Origin: Mycteria americana
Lineage: Eukaryota; Chordata; Aves; Ciconiiformes; Ciconiidae
Length of the DNA stretch: 64,000 nt
Direction: 5' to 3'
NCBI RefSeq assembly: GCF_035582795.1
Contig: NC_134366.1
Span: forward strand, 7,112,828 to 7,176,827
The notes beneath the pieces were generated by a model that did not search any database, was not told the origin of the DNA, and was given only the letters and a program-made list of their open reading frames with translations. Positions 39,571 through 64,000 of the stretch are shown here, one piece after another. Both the position numbers and the translations under genes were made by a program. Each line of letters opens with the position of its first letter. Position 1 is the stretch's first letter.

Positions 39571-40877
39571 CGCCTCTGAGGCTGGGGGCTATGGCCCTGG
39601 GCCCCAGCCCCAAAGGAAGGTGCGGGGTTGGGTTTAGTCACCATTTGGTGATTTGACATCAGGCTTTTTGTCAGGAAAACCACCAGCCCGATTATTACTG
39701 TTTTTCCCTCACAGGTGCTTGCTAATGTTCATATTGGCCTCATGTGGGTCCACTGTAAGCATTTCCAACCCAGCACCAAGTGAGAGGCATTTTTGCTGAA
39801 AAAAAGGACCAGTTTAGCAACGGAATACACCAAAACATAAGGGCTGTGTTGCCACGCCATCACTTCACTGCAGGCAGCTTGCCCAGAGAGGTCCGGCCAT
39901 GCTTCCATTTGTGCCTGAGGCCATCTTCTTGCCTCATGTTGTGGGGATTACACTGTCCGGCTACAAGTACAAGGAGCTCAAGCTTTTTATTTTTTTTAAC
40001 CTTTTTCCAGGTCCAGTTCCCCTGCCTCACTGAATCTTGTTCGGTACTTAGCTGAAGCAGGGAAAAAAGAAACCCCAAACCCATGGTGGATAGAAGCTGC
40101 ATCTCAGCCCCAGGTCCAAGGCTCGCCCTGACGGCAGGTACCTCACGCTGAAGCTATTTCCCTGACTGGGAACCCTGCAGCACTTGTGCATGCTGCGTGC
40201 TTGCTAACAGCCTCTTTTGCCTGAGGAAATAACCAGCCGTCCTCGCCAAGGACCTGGCTGTGCAGTTGCAGTGGGCACACCATGAACAGGCCATGCTGCT
40301 TCATACTGTTCATGGCTCCCGATAGCAGCTGTACATTGAGCGCAACTTTTGACTTCCTGCAACTGTTAAGGTATTAGCGGGCAAGTTTTTGTAAATCAGG
40401 TTGGAACCATTTAGGCAATCACTGTCCCTTGCTGCCTGCTCTGCTCCTCTGCTAGAGCTGGTGGAAGGGAAGAGCAGACACTTTACTGCAAGGTCCTGGG
40501 ATTTAGCTTAAACCCCCCATCGCTGGCAGCTGCAGCTAGACTTTGTATTGATGCAGCTTAACATGCACATAATGCTCTGTGCAAACAGTTCTTCGCTAGG
40601 AATGATAAGCGGTGTTACCACAGTGCTACAAGAGGCAACGCACTTAAACGGATGCAGTGATTCAAGCTAATTCTCTCTTCCCTTTGGAGGAGTTAGCAAA
40701 TGATGGGTAGTAGAGGCCTCAGCTATGCCTCTGCAGGGACTGCGTTAGGGATTTTGGATAGCAGAGATGCCATTAAAACACCAACACATTCTTGTATAAA
40801 AAAGGAAATACTCCAGCTAGATGCCAAAGACAATAAAATAACAATGATTTTTAACGTCGCACCAACAAGAGAAGCAA
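39571..40877. other. Intergenic spacer between ACVR2B end and EXOG promoter
   Basis: About 1.3 kb of mixed composition separates the proposed ACVR2B message end from the EXOG CpG block. No exon, repeat or RNA gene is recognised. It could hold upstream EXOG regulatory sequence or late ACVR2B termination sequence. Confidence 0.6.
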
Positions 40878-40894
40878 ACATTTGTAATTTACTG

Positions 40895-40900
40895 TTTATT
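40895..40900 (-). terminator. ACVR2B: Candidate distal ACVR2B poly(A) signal
   Basis: AATAAA on the minus strand is the most distal strong hexamer before the composition turns GC-richer toward the EXOG promoter. It would place the message end near 40.87-40.88 kb, giving a 3' UTR of about 9 kb. This is inference only. Confidence 0.45.
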
Positions 40901-41206
40901 TTCATATACAAAAAGATAAACTTGAAATAGTTCTTTCTAGTTTTTTTTCTCCTATCTGTTGGGGTGTAGCTGCTTCACACAGGGCAAATACTACATTCAT
41001 ACTGGTTTATTCGGACACCCAGTGCAAAGCTGAAGCAGCAAAACTCCAACTTGGCAGATCTAATTTCAAACTTGAGACTCATTTCTAAAATACCACAGTA
41101 AAAAGGAACAAAGATCCACTGCAAATTCATGAACTATGATACAATGTTCTTTCCAAAATGTCTTCATTTCATAACTGCAATACAATGGATGTCTGCATTA
41201 GGCCAT

Positions 41207-41270
41207 TTTATATATACATTTTATATATATATACTTTTGCAGAATATATATATAATATACATATATAAAA
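41207..41270. repeat. TA-rich low-complexity repeat
   Basis: Interrupted TATATA runs in the distal ACVR2B 3' UTR region, with stretches at 41207-41215, 41221-41232 and 41243-41267. Confidence 0.85.
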
Positions 41271-42833
41271 AATCAGCACACTTCAATCCAAAAGGGGTTA
41301 CAGCAACGAGCTTAACTCTCTGTATATTTTTTTCTTTAACAGGATACTTTAGTATAACTTTTGTTAACTCAGTAGTACAAGCTATCTCTGTTCTACATTT
41401 TTATAGCTACAAGAGTGAAATATAACCTACAACATTTACATTTCACATATCTTGGTATACAAACAGTACTTATTGAATTTGAGCCAAGGACCAAAAGACT
41501 CTTTAAAAATTATTTCACCATCTGATAGAGCTTCCTGTAATTTACACTCAGTTTATTCTGCAATCTTCTAAATCATTTACTTAATCTCATAGTTTGAGTT
41601 TAAATCCATTCAAACTGGAAATCCTGGAGAAACAGGTTACTGCAAACTTTTATGTATACTCTATATATACAAGTTAAGTAACACAGCGTAATAAGACTTA
41701 GCTATTTATCCTAAAACTGATATACACATATTTCACTACGCTAGACAAGTCTTAGGATTTTTATTTTATTTCTTTAAATAAAGCACAAATTTAGAAGTAG
41801 CTGGTAAAACTTACAATAAGATGGTTTAAAATGACAAATGGTTAGGGTGAGATTTCTTTCTGCTGGTGCCAAAACATTTTCTTGAGAGTTTTGTACTATG
41901 CTGTGTTGTTTAACTGTATGTGTCTAATGTTACATGCAGAAAGCTCTTTCCACAAGAATTGACATCAAACTGTACTTAAGTCAACTTTACAGTATAAAAT
42001 TTGTCAAACTTAAGGACGAATGTGAAAATATTAACAGGTGAAAGATCAAGCTTTCAACTCTATCATGAGGATCATGCAGAATTCATAAGCAGATAGTTTG
42101 AGCAGATTGACAATGGCATTGTGCGGACTTATGGCATAGAATTGAGGTCAAGAATGTTACTTAGTTTGCAGTAACCACCTCCTTCAATTCTCATCCACCA
42201 ACAGATCGACTTTTCCATCATCGTTATTCCATTGGAAGGCCAGCAGCATTGCAAAATGCCTCCTTCTGGGAGATTTTAGTACTTTTGTAAATGATTTACC
42301 AAAGATAATCATAAACCATCAATAGCCATAGAAACATTAGACAGTCGAGGAAAACATGGGGAAAGAGAAACATCTCCTTTTCTCCTTTAGTAATAGTAAA
42401 TTAATCACTAGCCATTAATTACCAGTAATTAATTAATTAAACAAATGACTAGGAATAGTAAATTCATTACTTTTTGGATTGGAAAGCTACTATTTTGTCC
42501 AAGTAAAATACAGACTATGATGTTGCATCAGCTACATGGATACATTTTTTAAAAACAGACATTTGGGAGGGGAACACGTACAGTAAAATGTTCATGAAAA
42601 GAATGGTCTAACTTTTTTTTTTTCCCCAGAAAATATATCCTGAACAGAATTCTCTTCAGCAAAGTACCATTAAGAAGTCACTGTAGTTGCAGGTCTGCTT
42701 TTATGAGAAGGTTCTTGGGAGGAGGTAGTTGGAAAAAGGAAAGGGCTAGACAGGTTCTAGGTCTTGCCAACATGTTTTTTGCTATCCACAAAGTTGCTCT
42801 GGTGCTAATTCCACCTTCAGGAGCTATGAAATG

Positions 42834-42917
42834 CTCCAACCTCCTCCTCCTCCTCTGTCATGGTTGGGTTTTTGGTTTGGGTTGTTTTTTGGGGTTTTTT
42901 GGGGTGTTTTGTTTTTA
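42834..42917. repeat. (CTC)n tract followed by G/T-rich low-complexity
   Basis: A short CTC/CCT run (42834-42857) is followed by TTGGG/TTTTTTGGGG-type sequence to about 42917. On the transcript strand these read GAG-rich and then CCCCAAAA-rich. Confidence 0.8.
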
Positions 42918-43402
42918 ATGGGTGGCAATGCAGAGATGCCAGTGACTACTGAATTAGGATTTTAATTGACTAGGATGGTTACTGGTTAAACTTCAGTTCC
43001 TCAAAACAGTGGAAAAGTTTAGTAAGGTATGGCCAATGCCTTCCTCTTCACAAAACAGAAGCTATGAAGTCTTCCCAGAACATGCTTTAGTTTTGCAATA
43101 CTAACCTTACTGGAATGTTGTACACTGAGGGGTTTTTTTGTTTTTTAACAACTGGAAAGATTAAGAGGCCTCTGCTTCAAAATGGGCCAAAAAATGCAGA
43201 AATAGTGTTTTAATCACATCATCTGCCCCATTAAAATACTGAAATAAAAGGCTAACAAAGGAAGCACTTTTCTGAAAACACTTTCTTGATATATATCCAG
43301 CACAATGCCATTACAGAGCTTCGGAGAAGCCCTTTTGGTTTCAATGTTGGAAAACAAAAAAGTTTTGCTTTTTTCCTTCAGTCCTTGGGGATCACTTTCC
43401 AT

Positions 43403-43472
43403 TTACATATATATATCATATATATACCTGTATATATGTATATGATACATATATATAAACACCCATATATAG
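43403..43472. repeat. TA-rich imperfect palindromes
   Basis: Alternating TATATA blocks are broken by CATATATATACCTG, GTATATGATACATATA and similar. They can fold as imperfect hairpins in the ACVR2B 3' UTR. Confidence 0.75.
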
Positions 43473-44874
43473 CAAGGTTCCTGTTTGTGTATGTTACAAT
43501 ATTGTAGTATCAAGGAGAATCCAGATAGCAACACTGTTTAACATGAGGTTTGAGGTAATTGGTTCTTGAAATACCTGGATCACAGACTGCATCCAGAAAT
43601 AACAGCTGGGCAATGAAAAGTGTTTTTTCAGACAGAAAAAACTAGTAAAGGAAAAAAAAAAGCTTACAGCAGTTGCTTTTACATGGAAAAATAAAGGCAC
43701 AACAGAATAGCATTACATTTCAGAACAGCTGGATGGACATAACACAAGTATGATCTCTTTCTGTGGAAGTGTCCCGACAAAAAGGATTACTGCTTACTCG
43801 ATAGGTTACTATTTCAGTCAGGGAACCGAGCGTCACCCTAAAACTAGAGTTTTAAAAAAGAAGTCCCATGTAAGCAAGGGACCAGGTGTGTTTAGAAGGT
43901 GCTCCAGGAACACACGCACACTCGTGGTCCCACTGAATTAGATGGCAAGTCTCCCCCTGGCTTCCACAGGGCCAGGACTTCACCAAGAACACTGATGTAG
44001 GACTCGGCGACTGCAGGAGCCTGCTTAAAGTCGTTGAAGCGCTAATTTCAAAAGGCGCACTGTCAAACCAGCTTCAAGGTAGCGCAATGTATTGTTTGGT
44101 TTAAAGCTTTTTTCAGAAACTCTTACCCCACTGACACTGTGCTGTCGAGGTTAAGGGAACCAAAAACACCGGAGTGAACTTTCAGTCCAATGGGAAAAGT
44201 TAGCTTAAGTGAAAAGAATACATTTTAAGGTTTTTTCTTTAATACTTTTAGAATACCTTGGATTGGTTACACAAATTTGGAATGCCTTTTTTCTAAGTAG
44301 GACTTTGGACATGACAGCGCTCCTTTTCTTTAGTGCCTCTGACCCAGACCGTAAAATCTGACGTTGGGAACACAGAGCACGTATCTGTGTGTTCTGGTGA
44401 AGCCTGATTAGTTGTGTCACTTCAGAGAGAAGGAACTTCTAGGAATTGGTTTTATCAGGACTCTACTGGCAACAGCTCCTTACAGATCATATTGTCAATG
44501 CAGCAGACGCAGCTGCTATAAACAGATACGGCAGCGAGCGAGATCAGCCTGGCTATTTGGTCTCGGTAAATTCTTAACACCCTGACTTCACAACTCACTG
44601 CAGCATCACGGCATATGCCAAAAGACACACTGCTCACACATGGATACTCGCATGAATACATGAAAAAACTCTTCCTGGTTAAACTGAAGATGGTCATAGA
44701 AAAGCAATAAGCATCTTTAGCAGAAGGGATGTGACATGCAAGATAACCTAAACATATACTCAGTGCCGTCCTCAAAGCATGTCCAAGTACATCCAAACTT
44801 GCTCCTCAAACTGGCTTCAGGCTAAACTTGTTCTATCCTCTAGATTTTGATGTAGTGCACACTTAATTTAAACA

Positions 44875-44900
44875 TTATATATATATATATTTATTTATTT
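44875..44900. repeat. (AT)n-(TTTA)n short repeat
   Basis: An ATATAT run is followed by TTTATTTATTT. On the transcript strand this gives AAATAAATAAA, which includes AATAAA hexamers. Confidence 0.8.
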
Positions 44901-47900
44901 GCTGTGCGTACACAGACCTTTCTCCCTTTTCCCTGCAGAAACATATTAGACATTACAAAAATAATTTGTGGTATAAAAGAATTCTCACACAATGTAGAAT
45001 TTTTGTTTGTATATGTAACTAAAATATATATATTTTTCCAAAAGTAAAAAAGTCAAAATGTCCTTATTTTTCCTCTATTATATAGTCTATTTTATTTACA
45101 ATGTTACCAAACAATATTCTGTATGTAAAAGTGATAATAGTTTGCGGGACACTTCCTGCTTAGCAACTTCTCAAGCGGAGTGTGGCTTGAAGAGGACTGC
45201 AACAACAGCACTGTCACGTTATCAACCAGCACCTTCCTCTGCAATACGAGTTTCTTCTGTACTAAGTGAAACCAGATCTTTCCCCGGCAAAACAGGGCAA
45301 GCTCTGACAGTCTGCCTAGAAAGTAGCACAAGAGGAATAAAACGTGTGTTCTCCGGTTTCTGTGCTGGGATATTAAGGGGGATCAGGATTCCTAATGGCG
45401 AGGCCTGACCCAGCCAACATGGCAATATCCCCCCAGCAACCTTGCACTGAGCGGACCCAAGGCTTCTCCTGCTTCTACTGAAACCAACAACTTCAAGTGG
45501 AAACAGCCGCGAGTCAGGAGACCCAAGTAAAATGCAGTGGAGTTACTGGGGGGCACTCACGGACCTTCTCTTTGAAACAAACATACACAAAGATCTTGGC
45601 ATTTTCCTGGGTGTAACCTTACCTAGCATAGTATATTCTGCAAGAGAATTTCAGCTGAAGAATGAGGCAGAACAAAAAGTGGTTTTGTCTTAAATAGAGA
45701 AAACTTTATGACTGGGACTAGCTAAAATCCTTAATCATAATGAATAAGCCTGGTGCTGCTTAACTGATGGTTAGACTGGTTTATAGCCATCTCTTACAAC
45801 ATGCACATATGTTTCAACATGAGCCACGTACAATTTCCAGCCTTGCTGTACCAATGCAATTTCATTAGCAAGTCACAGCTCTATCGTCTAAAAAAAAGCA
45901 ATTTTAGTTCCTGTAGTATTTCCAGTTTCAAAATGTGAACTCAAACTTCCTCCACCTAGGAAACCAGTCCAGCCAGTGCAATAAATTCATAAAGGGAGTT
46001 ACACCGGTGAGACGGGGAATCCTGGCTCCTGAAGTCAAGGAGAATTTTCACCCAGGATATTCAAGGTTAATATTCACCTAAGAACTGCCACACAAGAGAG
46101 GAAGGTCAACAATAAACTTCTGCGGCAAAGTTTCTGAAGAGCTACTTCCTTTAAGTCTGAATGGGAAGTGAAATTTAGTGCTTGGGAAGTAACGTAGAGG
46201 TGTTGTACCCATCGTATTCAAGGGAGTGTTACGAGGAAAAGAGCCGCAATTGCTTATTACAGCTACACCTGTGGACGTGCCCGACTGCTGACTTGGAAAA
46301 AGCCTCTGCAGTACTGAACAGAACCAAAATCATGTTGTCAATGAGAGTTCAAACGCTAGATTAGCGGTGAGGAAACTACTTGCTTGACAGCTCAAGCGTT
46401 GAAAGACCAGTAAGTTAATCAGAGCTTGTCTTCATTAATAAAATAAATAAATACCAGTTTAAAAGAACAGCTTTAGCTAAACTGGTAGAAATTTGTAAAT
46501 AAGCAAAAGTTCAGGATTTCCTTCTCTGCTGCGATAGCAAGACACACATACCTACATACATTTGAAATTCGTAACTGAGCACACAGGCAATTTGGAAATT
46601 CTTTTTAAAATCAGTTTCTGAATCCTGTTGACAAGATGATCTATAAGGAACCATTACACCAGGGAAGATGTAATACTTTACAATCAGCGTTTGGTCAAAG
46701 TCTGTACAGTCGTGCAGTTCCCTGCAGTAAGATAAGCTACACGTGAGAATTTTTGTTCATGCTTTCTCAAAAGAGAAGATTTCAGAGACTGTCTAATAGG
46801 CTATGAAAATCATATGGCACTTTCAATAAATACTTTAAAGCTTCTTAAAGAAATCAGGATAAAAAAGCAACTGCTGTAATAAGCCTGTTTTAGTCATAAT
46901 ACATAATGCTGAAGGAAAAAATCCAGAACAGCAAACAGATATTAACAGTTAAAAGACAGTACAGCTTTTTTCTTTCTGCAGCAATATGAACTGGCTCCCA
47001 TTCCAGGGGAAATGGGAGCAAGCCCACCTCGAAACAAGTATTCACTCAATCTTAACTGCTCTACGCTCCACCCCAACCCTTACATCACTTCACTTCTAAA
47101 ACAGCGTCACATTTTTATATAAATCTCAGTGCAGAAATGTATTAAACATGAAAAATACTGATCCTGCAAACCTTTACGACCATGCTTAACATTAAGTGAG
47201 TGCCTAATGTTATGACACCAGAAGAGCTACCTACACGCTTAATGCTAAGCATAGGTATGTCGCAGCATCAGGCCCAAAGATGTCAACCACCACGGGGGAC
47301 ATCGGCTGGGTCAAAATGGTATCGTTCTGTCTGGTTTTGTCAAGGTGTTCTCAACAGAAGCACATTAAGAAACAGAAACTTCCAAACCTACGCACGGAAA
47401 TACAGTTACGTATGTGTACATACTAATATGCAATATACATTCAGTAACTTGAAAGAATAGGTTAAGACTTTATTCAGATAGACAAATTAAGGCAATTATC
47501 TTAATGTCTCTTCAAGATAAAGGACCGTGTCCTCATTTCTGACCTCTAGGTTTTAAAGCTATATTTTTCAAGAAATATATTTCAATTTTCTTTATATTTT
47601 CTCCAATTAGTGATTTTGTTCGCTTAATAAATTATATCTGTGCAAGGGTGCACGCTGACAATTTGGCAGTGGCAAGAAGTCCAATTCGTTTATATAATAC
47701 AGACTTTTTACATTTTTGTTACAGGGTGATTAGTTCAGGACTGCATTTTGGCTTAACACAAAGAAAAATTTAGAAGTTCTGGCAATCCAATGGACATAAC
47801 TTTGTCAGTCTAGCAAGACACAGAATACATGTTATATTCAAAGTCAAAAAAATAAAAATAATAATTAAAAAAAAAAGAAAAAAAAAAAAGATGTACTGTC

Positions 47901-48285
47901 CTTTCACTAAAACAGACCAAAAAAATAACACAGAATGGAAAACAGCCTTCACAAATAAGAGTGAATAATGCCCAGGTACCTTATATAGGCAGTTATTCTA
48001 CAACTGTATACAGTTATTTACAATGGTGCTTTATAAAACAAAAAAAAAATGGTAGCACTTCCTAAAAGATTTTGGAACTTTTTTTCTTTTTTTTCTTTTT
48101 TTAAAACTCCCTTGTCATAAAAGCCAACTTACATTAAAATATACTTACTACAAGACAACACAACTAACAAAATATATAATAAAACTCATACAAGTAGAAA
48201 ATTCTGAGGTATTTCTGGTTTGAGGTGGTCTGTGGTCATGAAGTTTTTAATTTTTTTTCAGTTTAAACCTCGGAAGCCACGTAAC

Positions 48286-48304
48286 GTGTGTGTGTGTGTG
48301 TGTG
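48286..48304. repeat. (TG)n microsatellite
   Basis: About nine TG dinucleotides in the proximal half of the ACVR2B 3' UTR region, read CA on the transcript strand. Confidence 0.9.
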
Positions 48305-49657
48305 TTTTGTGGTATTTTTTTTTTTTACGTTTTTTTTTTTAAACATTGCATGTTTTGCAAATTAAAAAAATATTTCAATGTTGAATCAGCAGCATTAGGA
48401 ACATTCACTGACTAGAGCGAGTTTATGGCATAATAAGAGTAACGGTATTTTAGAATATGCACCACTTTAAGACAAAAGAGTTTCGTCACAGAGTAAGGAG
48501 AAAGCAGCGTCAAAGAAACCAGTCGGAGAGATGCTGCGGTAATCACTGCTGCTGCTCAGCTGCCTCTGCACCCTGCAACTGGGCAGTTCATAGGCTTCTC
48601 AGATGCTACAGGGGCCATCCGCCACCAGTTCAGGTATTTCCAACCCCTCACAACCCCAAATTAAGAAGGGAAAAAAAAATTATAGAGCCAGTTTTCACAC
48701 TTTTCCTCTTTCCACCATCTGCACCGGTAGCTTGGGCCGACAGACCATCAACCTCAAGGCCAAATTTCCTGAACGGACTCGCGCTTAAAGCCAGACGCAA
48801 AAATTTTCCCCTCTTCCAGTATTTTACCGAAGTGCTTCTGAGAACACACTTTCCCACCTCTTCCAATTACACTGCTTAAAAGCGTCCTTCCCATTACCAT
48901 CTGGAGTCGAAGAATAAAAGGTTATTATAGTTCTGCTTTGTTCTTTTACCACCCAAGCCCAAGATACTGGAGGAAGAAAGAACTAGTGCCTTGCTTACAA
49001 CCACTGGCTCTTTAACTCAGCTTTCTCCATACGCCGCAGCTGTTAATACTCTGCCCAGAAATGTCCTTCCCCTCCTCTAATGGTTACCTGAGAAGTAGCT
49101 CCATAGCAAATGATGTTTCCCCAAATGCTGCCAAGTCCAACGTCACTCTCCCCACCCCTATTCTACGCTCCCCCCTTCAATTCTACCATCAAGAATTAAC
49201 ATTCTCCGCCCAGTTACTTTTTTTTCCATGTTACAATGACACCCGTTAGATCCGTAAAAGACACATCTGCTGTTTTTTTTGAAGCTCACTTCCAAAACAA
49301 ACAAAAAAAAAGAAGGAACTGAACCCAAAACCAAAACAAAATGGGGAAAAAATCCTTTTGAGGAAGGTGTATTCTTTATATAACAGTCTTAAGTTTCCTC
49401 CACAGTTTGCAGCATTGCGTTTTCTAAGATGGTAGGTGGTTTTCCTTTATGTCATAGATGCTCCGCTCAGAGACAGACCGATAAAGAGAAACCCAGAAAA
49501 CTGAATAAAATAAAAACAACTGAAGTGAGTTTGTTGAGGTTCTGAGGTACCTGCACCTTTTCTGCATTCATTAGTCGGCACCTGAATGCTTGCTGAAATG
49601 TCCATTTTTTTAATACAGTAGAGCAATGTGCTGGTAAAATTGATCCAATCCAAAAAA

Positions 49658-49690
49658 ATAATAATAATAATAATAACAATAATAATAAAA
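49658..49690. repeat. (AAT)n microsatellite, interrupted
   Basis: About ten AAT units with one AAC interruption, about 150 nt after the ACVR2B stop on the transcript strand. Confidence 0.9.
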
Positions 49691-49721
49691 AGTCAAGATA
49701 AAATAGCAGCTGCATTCATGT

Positions 49722-49805
49722 GTTTGTTGGATTTTTGTGTTTTTGTTTGTGTTTTTTTTTTTTTGTGTGGGTTTTTTTTTTTAAAACTTTTTTCTTTTTT
49801 TTAAA
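49722..49805 (-). repeat. A-rich tract just after the ACVR2B stop
   Basis: On the transcript strand this is a run of A interrupted by C, G and T. It starts about 40 nt after the stop codon and includes several runs of 8 to 14 A. It is low-complexity sequence in the proximal 3' UTR, not a poly(A) tail. Confidence 0.85.
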
Positions 49806-49841
49806 TCCACTGAGTCTGGAAAGACAAAAGTGAACCAGGAC

Positions 49842-63468
<13,627 letters not shown>

Positions 63469-64000
63469 CTGCGAGAAAAGAGCAGGGTAAACGAGGGAAA
63501 GGACCCTTCAGGCATGCAACAGCACTGTCAGCTACACGTCCAGATGCAACCAAACAAACCCCATCCTTCCTTCTTCTCCAAAGCTGACAATGCTTAGTGG
63601 CACGTCCCATCACATCCAACAGTATTCATAAGGCTCCGCAGTTTACTCTTTTCCATATGGCTTTTAGTAATGAAGTTGCAATGGTCCAAACCACACTTTG
63701 CAAACCAAGCCTCCATCTGACCTTTATTTAAGATGGGTATTTCTTGCTGGGATACGTAAAAGCAGAAAATTTCCTCCTCTTAACCCTTCCGCATGTATTA
63801 AGCGAGCACAAAATCCCTCGCAGCATTGCTTTGCCTTTTACAGTGATTGACAAGATGTCAGTTTTTAGTAAAATGCTGCCGGAGCCACAATCAAATGCAC
63901 TATTCCCACAGTAGTTCTTGTTCCAAATTACATCAGTGCAGTTGAGACACAAACAATGGGAATACTAAATGGAGCCATGTTGCTATGTTGGAGACAGGGA
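63469..64000 (-). other. ACVR2B: ACVR2B intron 3, partial
   Basis: This stretch precedes the transmembrane exon's CGCAG acceptor and runs to the window edge. I looked for the Cys-rich ectodomain exon (Cys-Cys-Cys-Glu-Gly motif) on the minus strand and found none, so the intron continues past 64000. Confidence 0.75.

Larger units (their letters stand above)
40878..49841 (-). other. ACVR2B: Probable long 3' UTR of ACVR2B
   Basis: About 9 kb directly after the ACVR2B stop has no coding potential. It is AT-rich with many short A/T tracts, and it contains several AATAAA hexamers on the minus strand (for example 47469-47474, 41552-41557 and 40895-40900). Mammalian ACVR2B messages have a very long 3' UTR, so this stretch is assigned by analogy. 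The exact end and any alternative ends cannot be read from sequence. Confidence 0.65.

Noticed and set aside
63728-63952. Cys-containing minus-strand frame considered as the ACVR2B ectodomain exon
   Set aside because: Cys spacing and sequence do not match the activin-receptor ectodomain and no suitable splice sites in phase were found.

Overview
The window is avian nuclear DNA carrying two vertebrate genes, both on the minus strand. The bird assignment rests on three things: the protein divergence from mammalian orthologues, a CR1 LINE ending in the avian 8-bp 3' repeats, and solo LTRs whose termini (starting TGTCCTGGTTTCAGC) I recall as common in neoavian genomes. Nothing prokaryotic is present: all coding exons are short and bounded by GT-AG introns.

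Right part (about 40.9-64 kb): the last eight coding exons of ACVR2B, the activin/myostatin/GDF11 type II receptor Ser/Thr kinase. They run from the transmembrane exon (63317-63468) to the stop codon at 49842. The upstream exons (signal peptide and ligand-binding ectodomain) lie beyond the right edge. A long AT-rich 3' UTR probably runs to about 40.88 kb. A 5'-truncated CR1 LINE with an open ORF2 tail sits in the intron between the HRD-side and DFG-side exons.

Middle (about 15.6-39.5 kb): a complete six-exon EXOG gene, the mitochondrial inner-membrane 5'-3' exo/endonuclease of the EndoG family. Its CpG-rich promoter lies at 39.0-39.6 kb, about 1.5 kb beyond the proposed ACVR2B poly(A) site. 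The joined CDS is 1092 nt (363 aa) and all splice phases agree. The 12.8-kb last intron holds two related solo LTRs in head-to-head orientation. One of them is about 100 bp from the terminal exon's splice acceptor and contains a compound AAT/AGT microsatellite.

Left part (1-15.6 kb): no coding sequence that I can support. In mammals the order is ACVR2B, EXOG, SCN5A, with SCN5A convergent to EXOG. Here its 3' end would have to be on the plus strand further left; no sodium-channel exon is visible.

The two genes share synteny, not a known pathway. ACVR2B acts at the plasma membrane in TGF-beta-family signalling and EXOG acts in mitochondrial DNA repair. I found no novel multi-gene system. The most notable structures are the inverted LTR pair next to the EXOG terminal exon, an overlapping upstream ORF with a strong Kozak context at the EXOG start, and the tight tandem spacing of the two genes.
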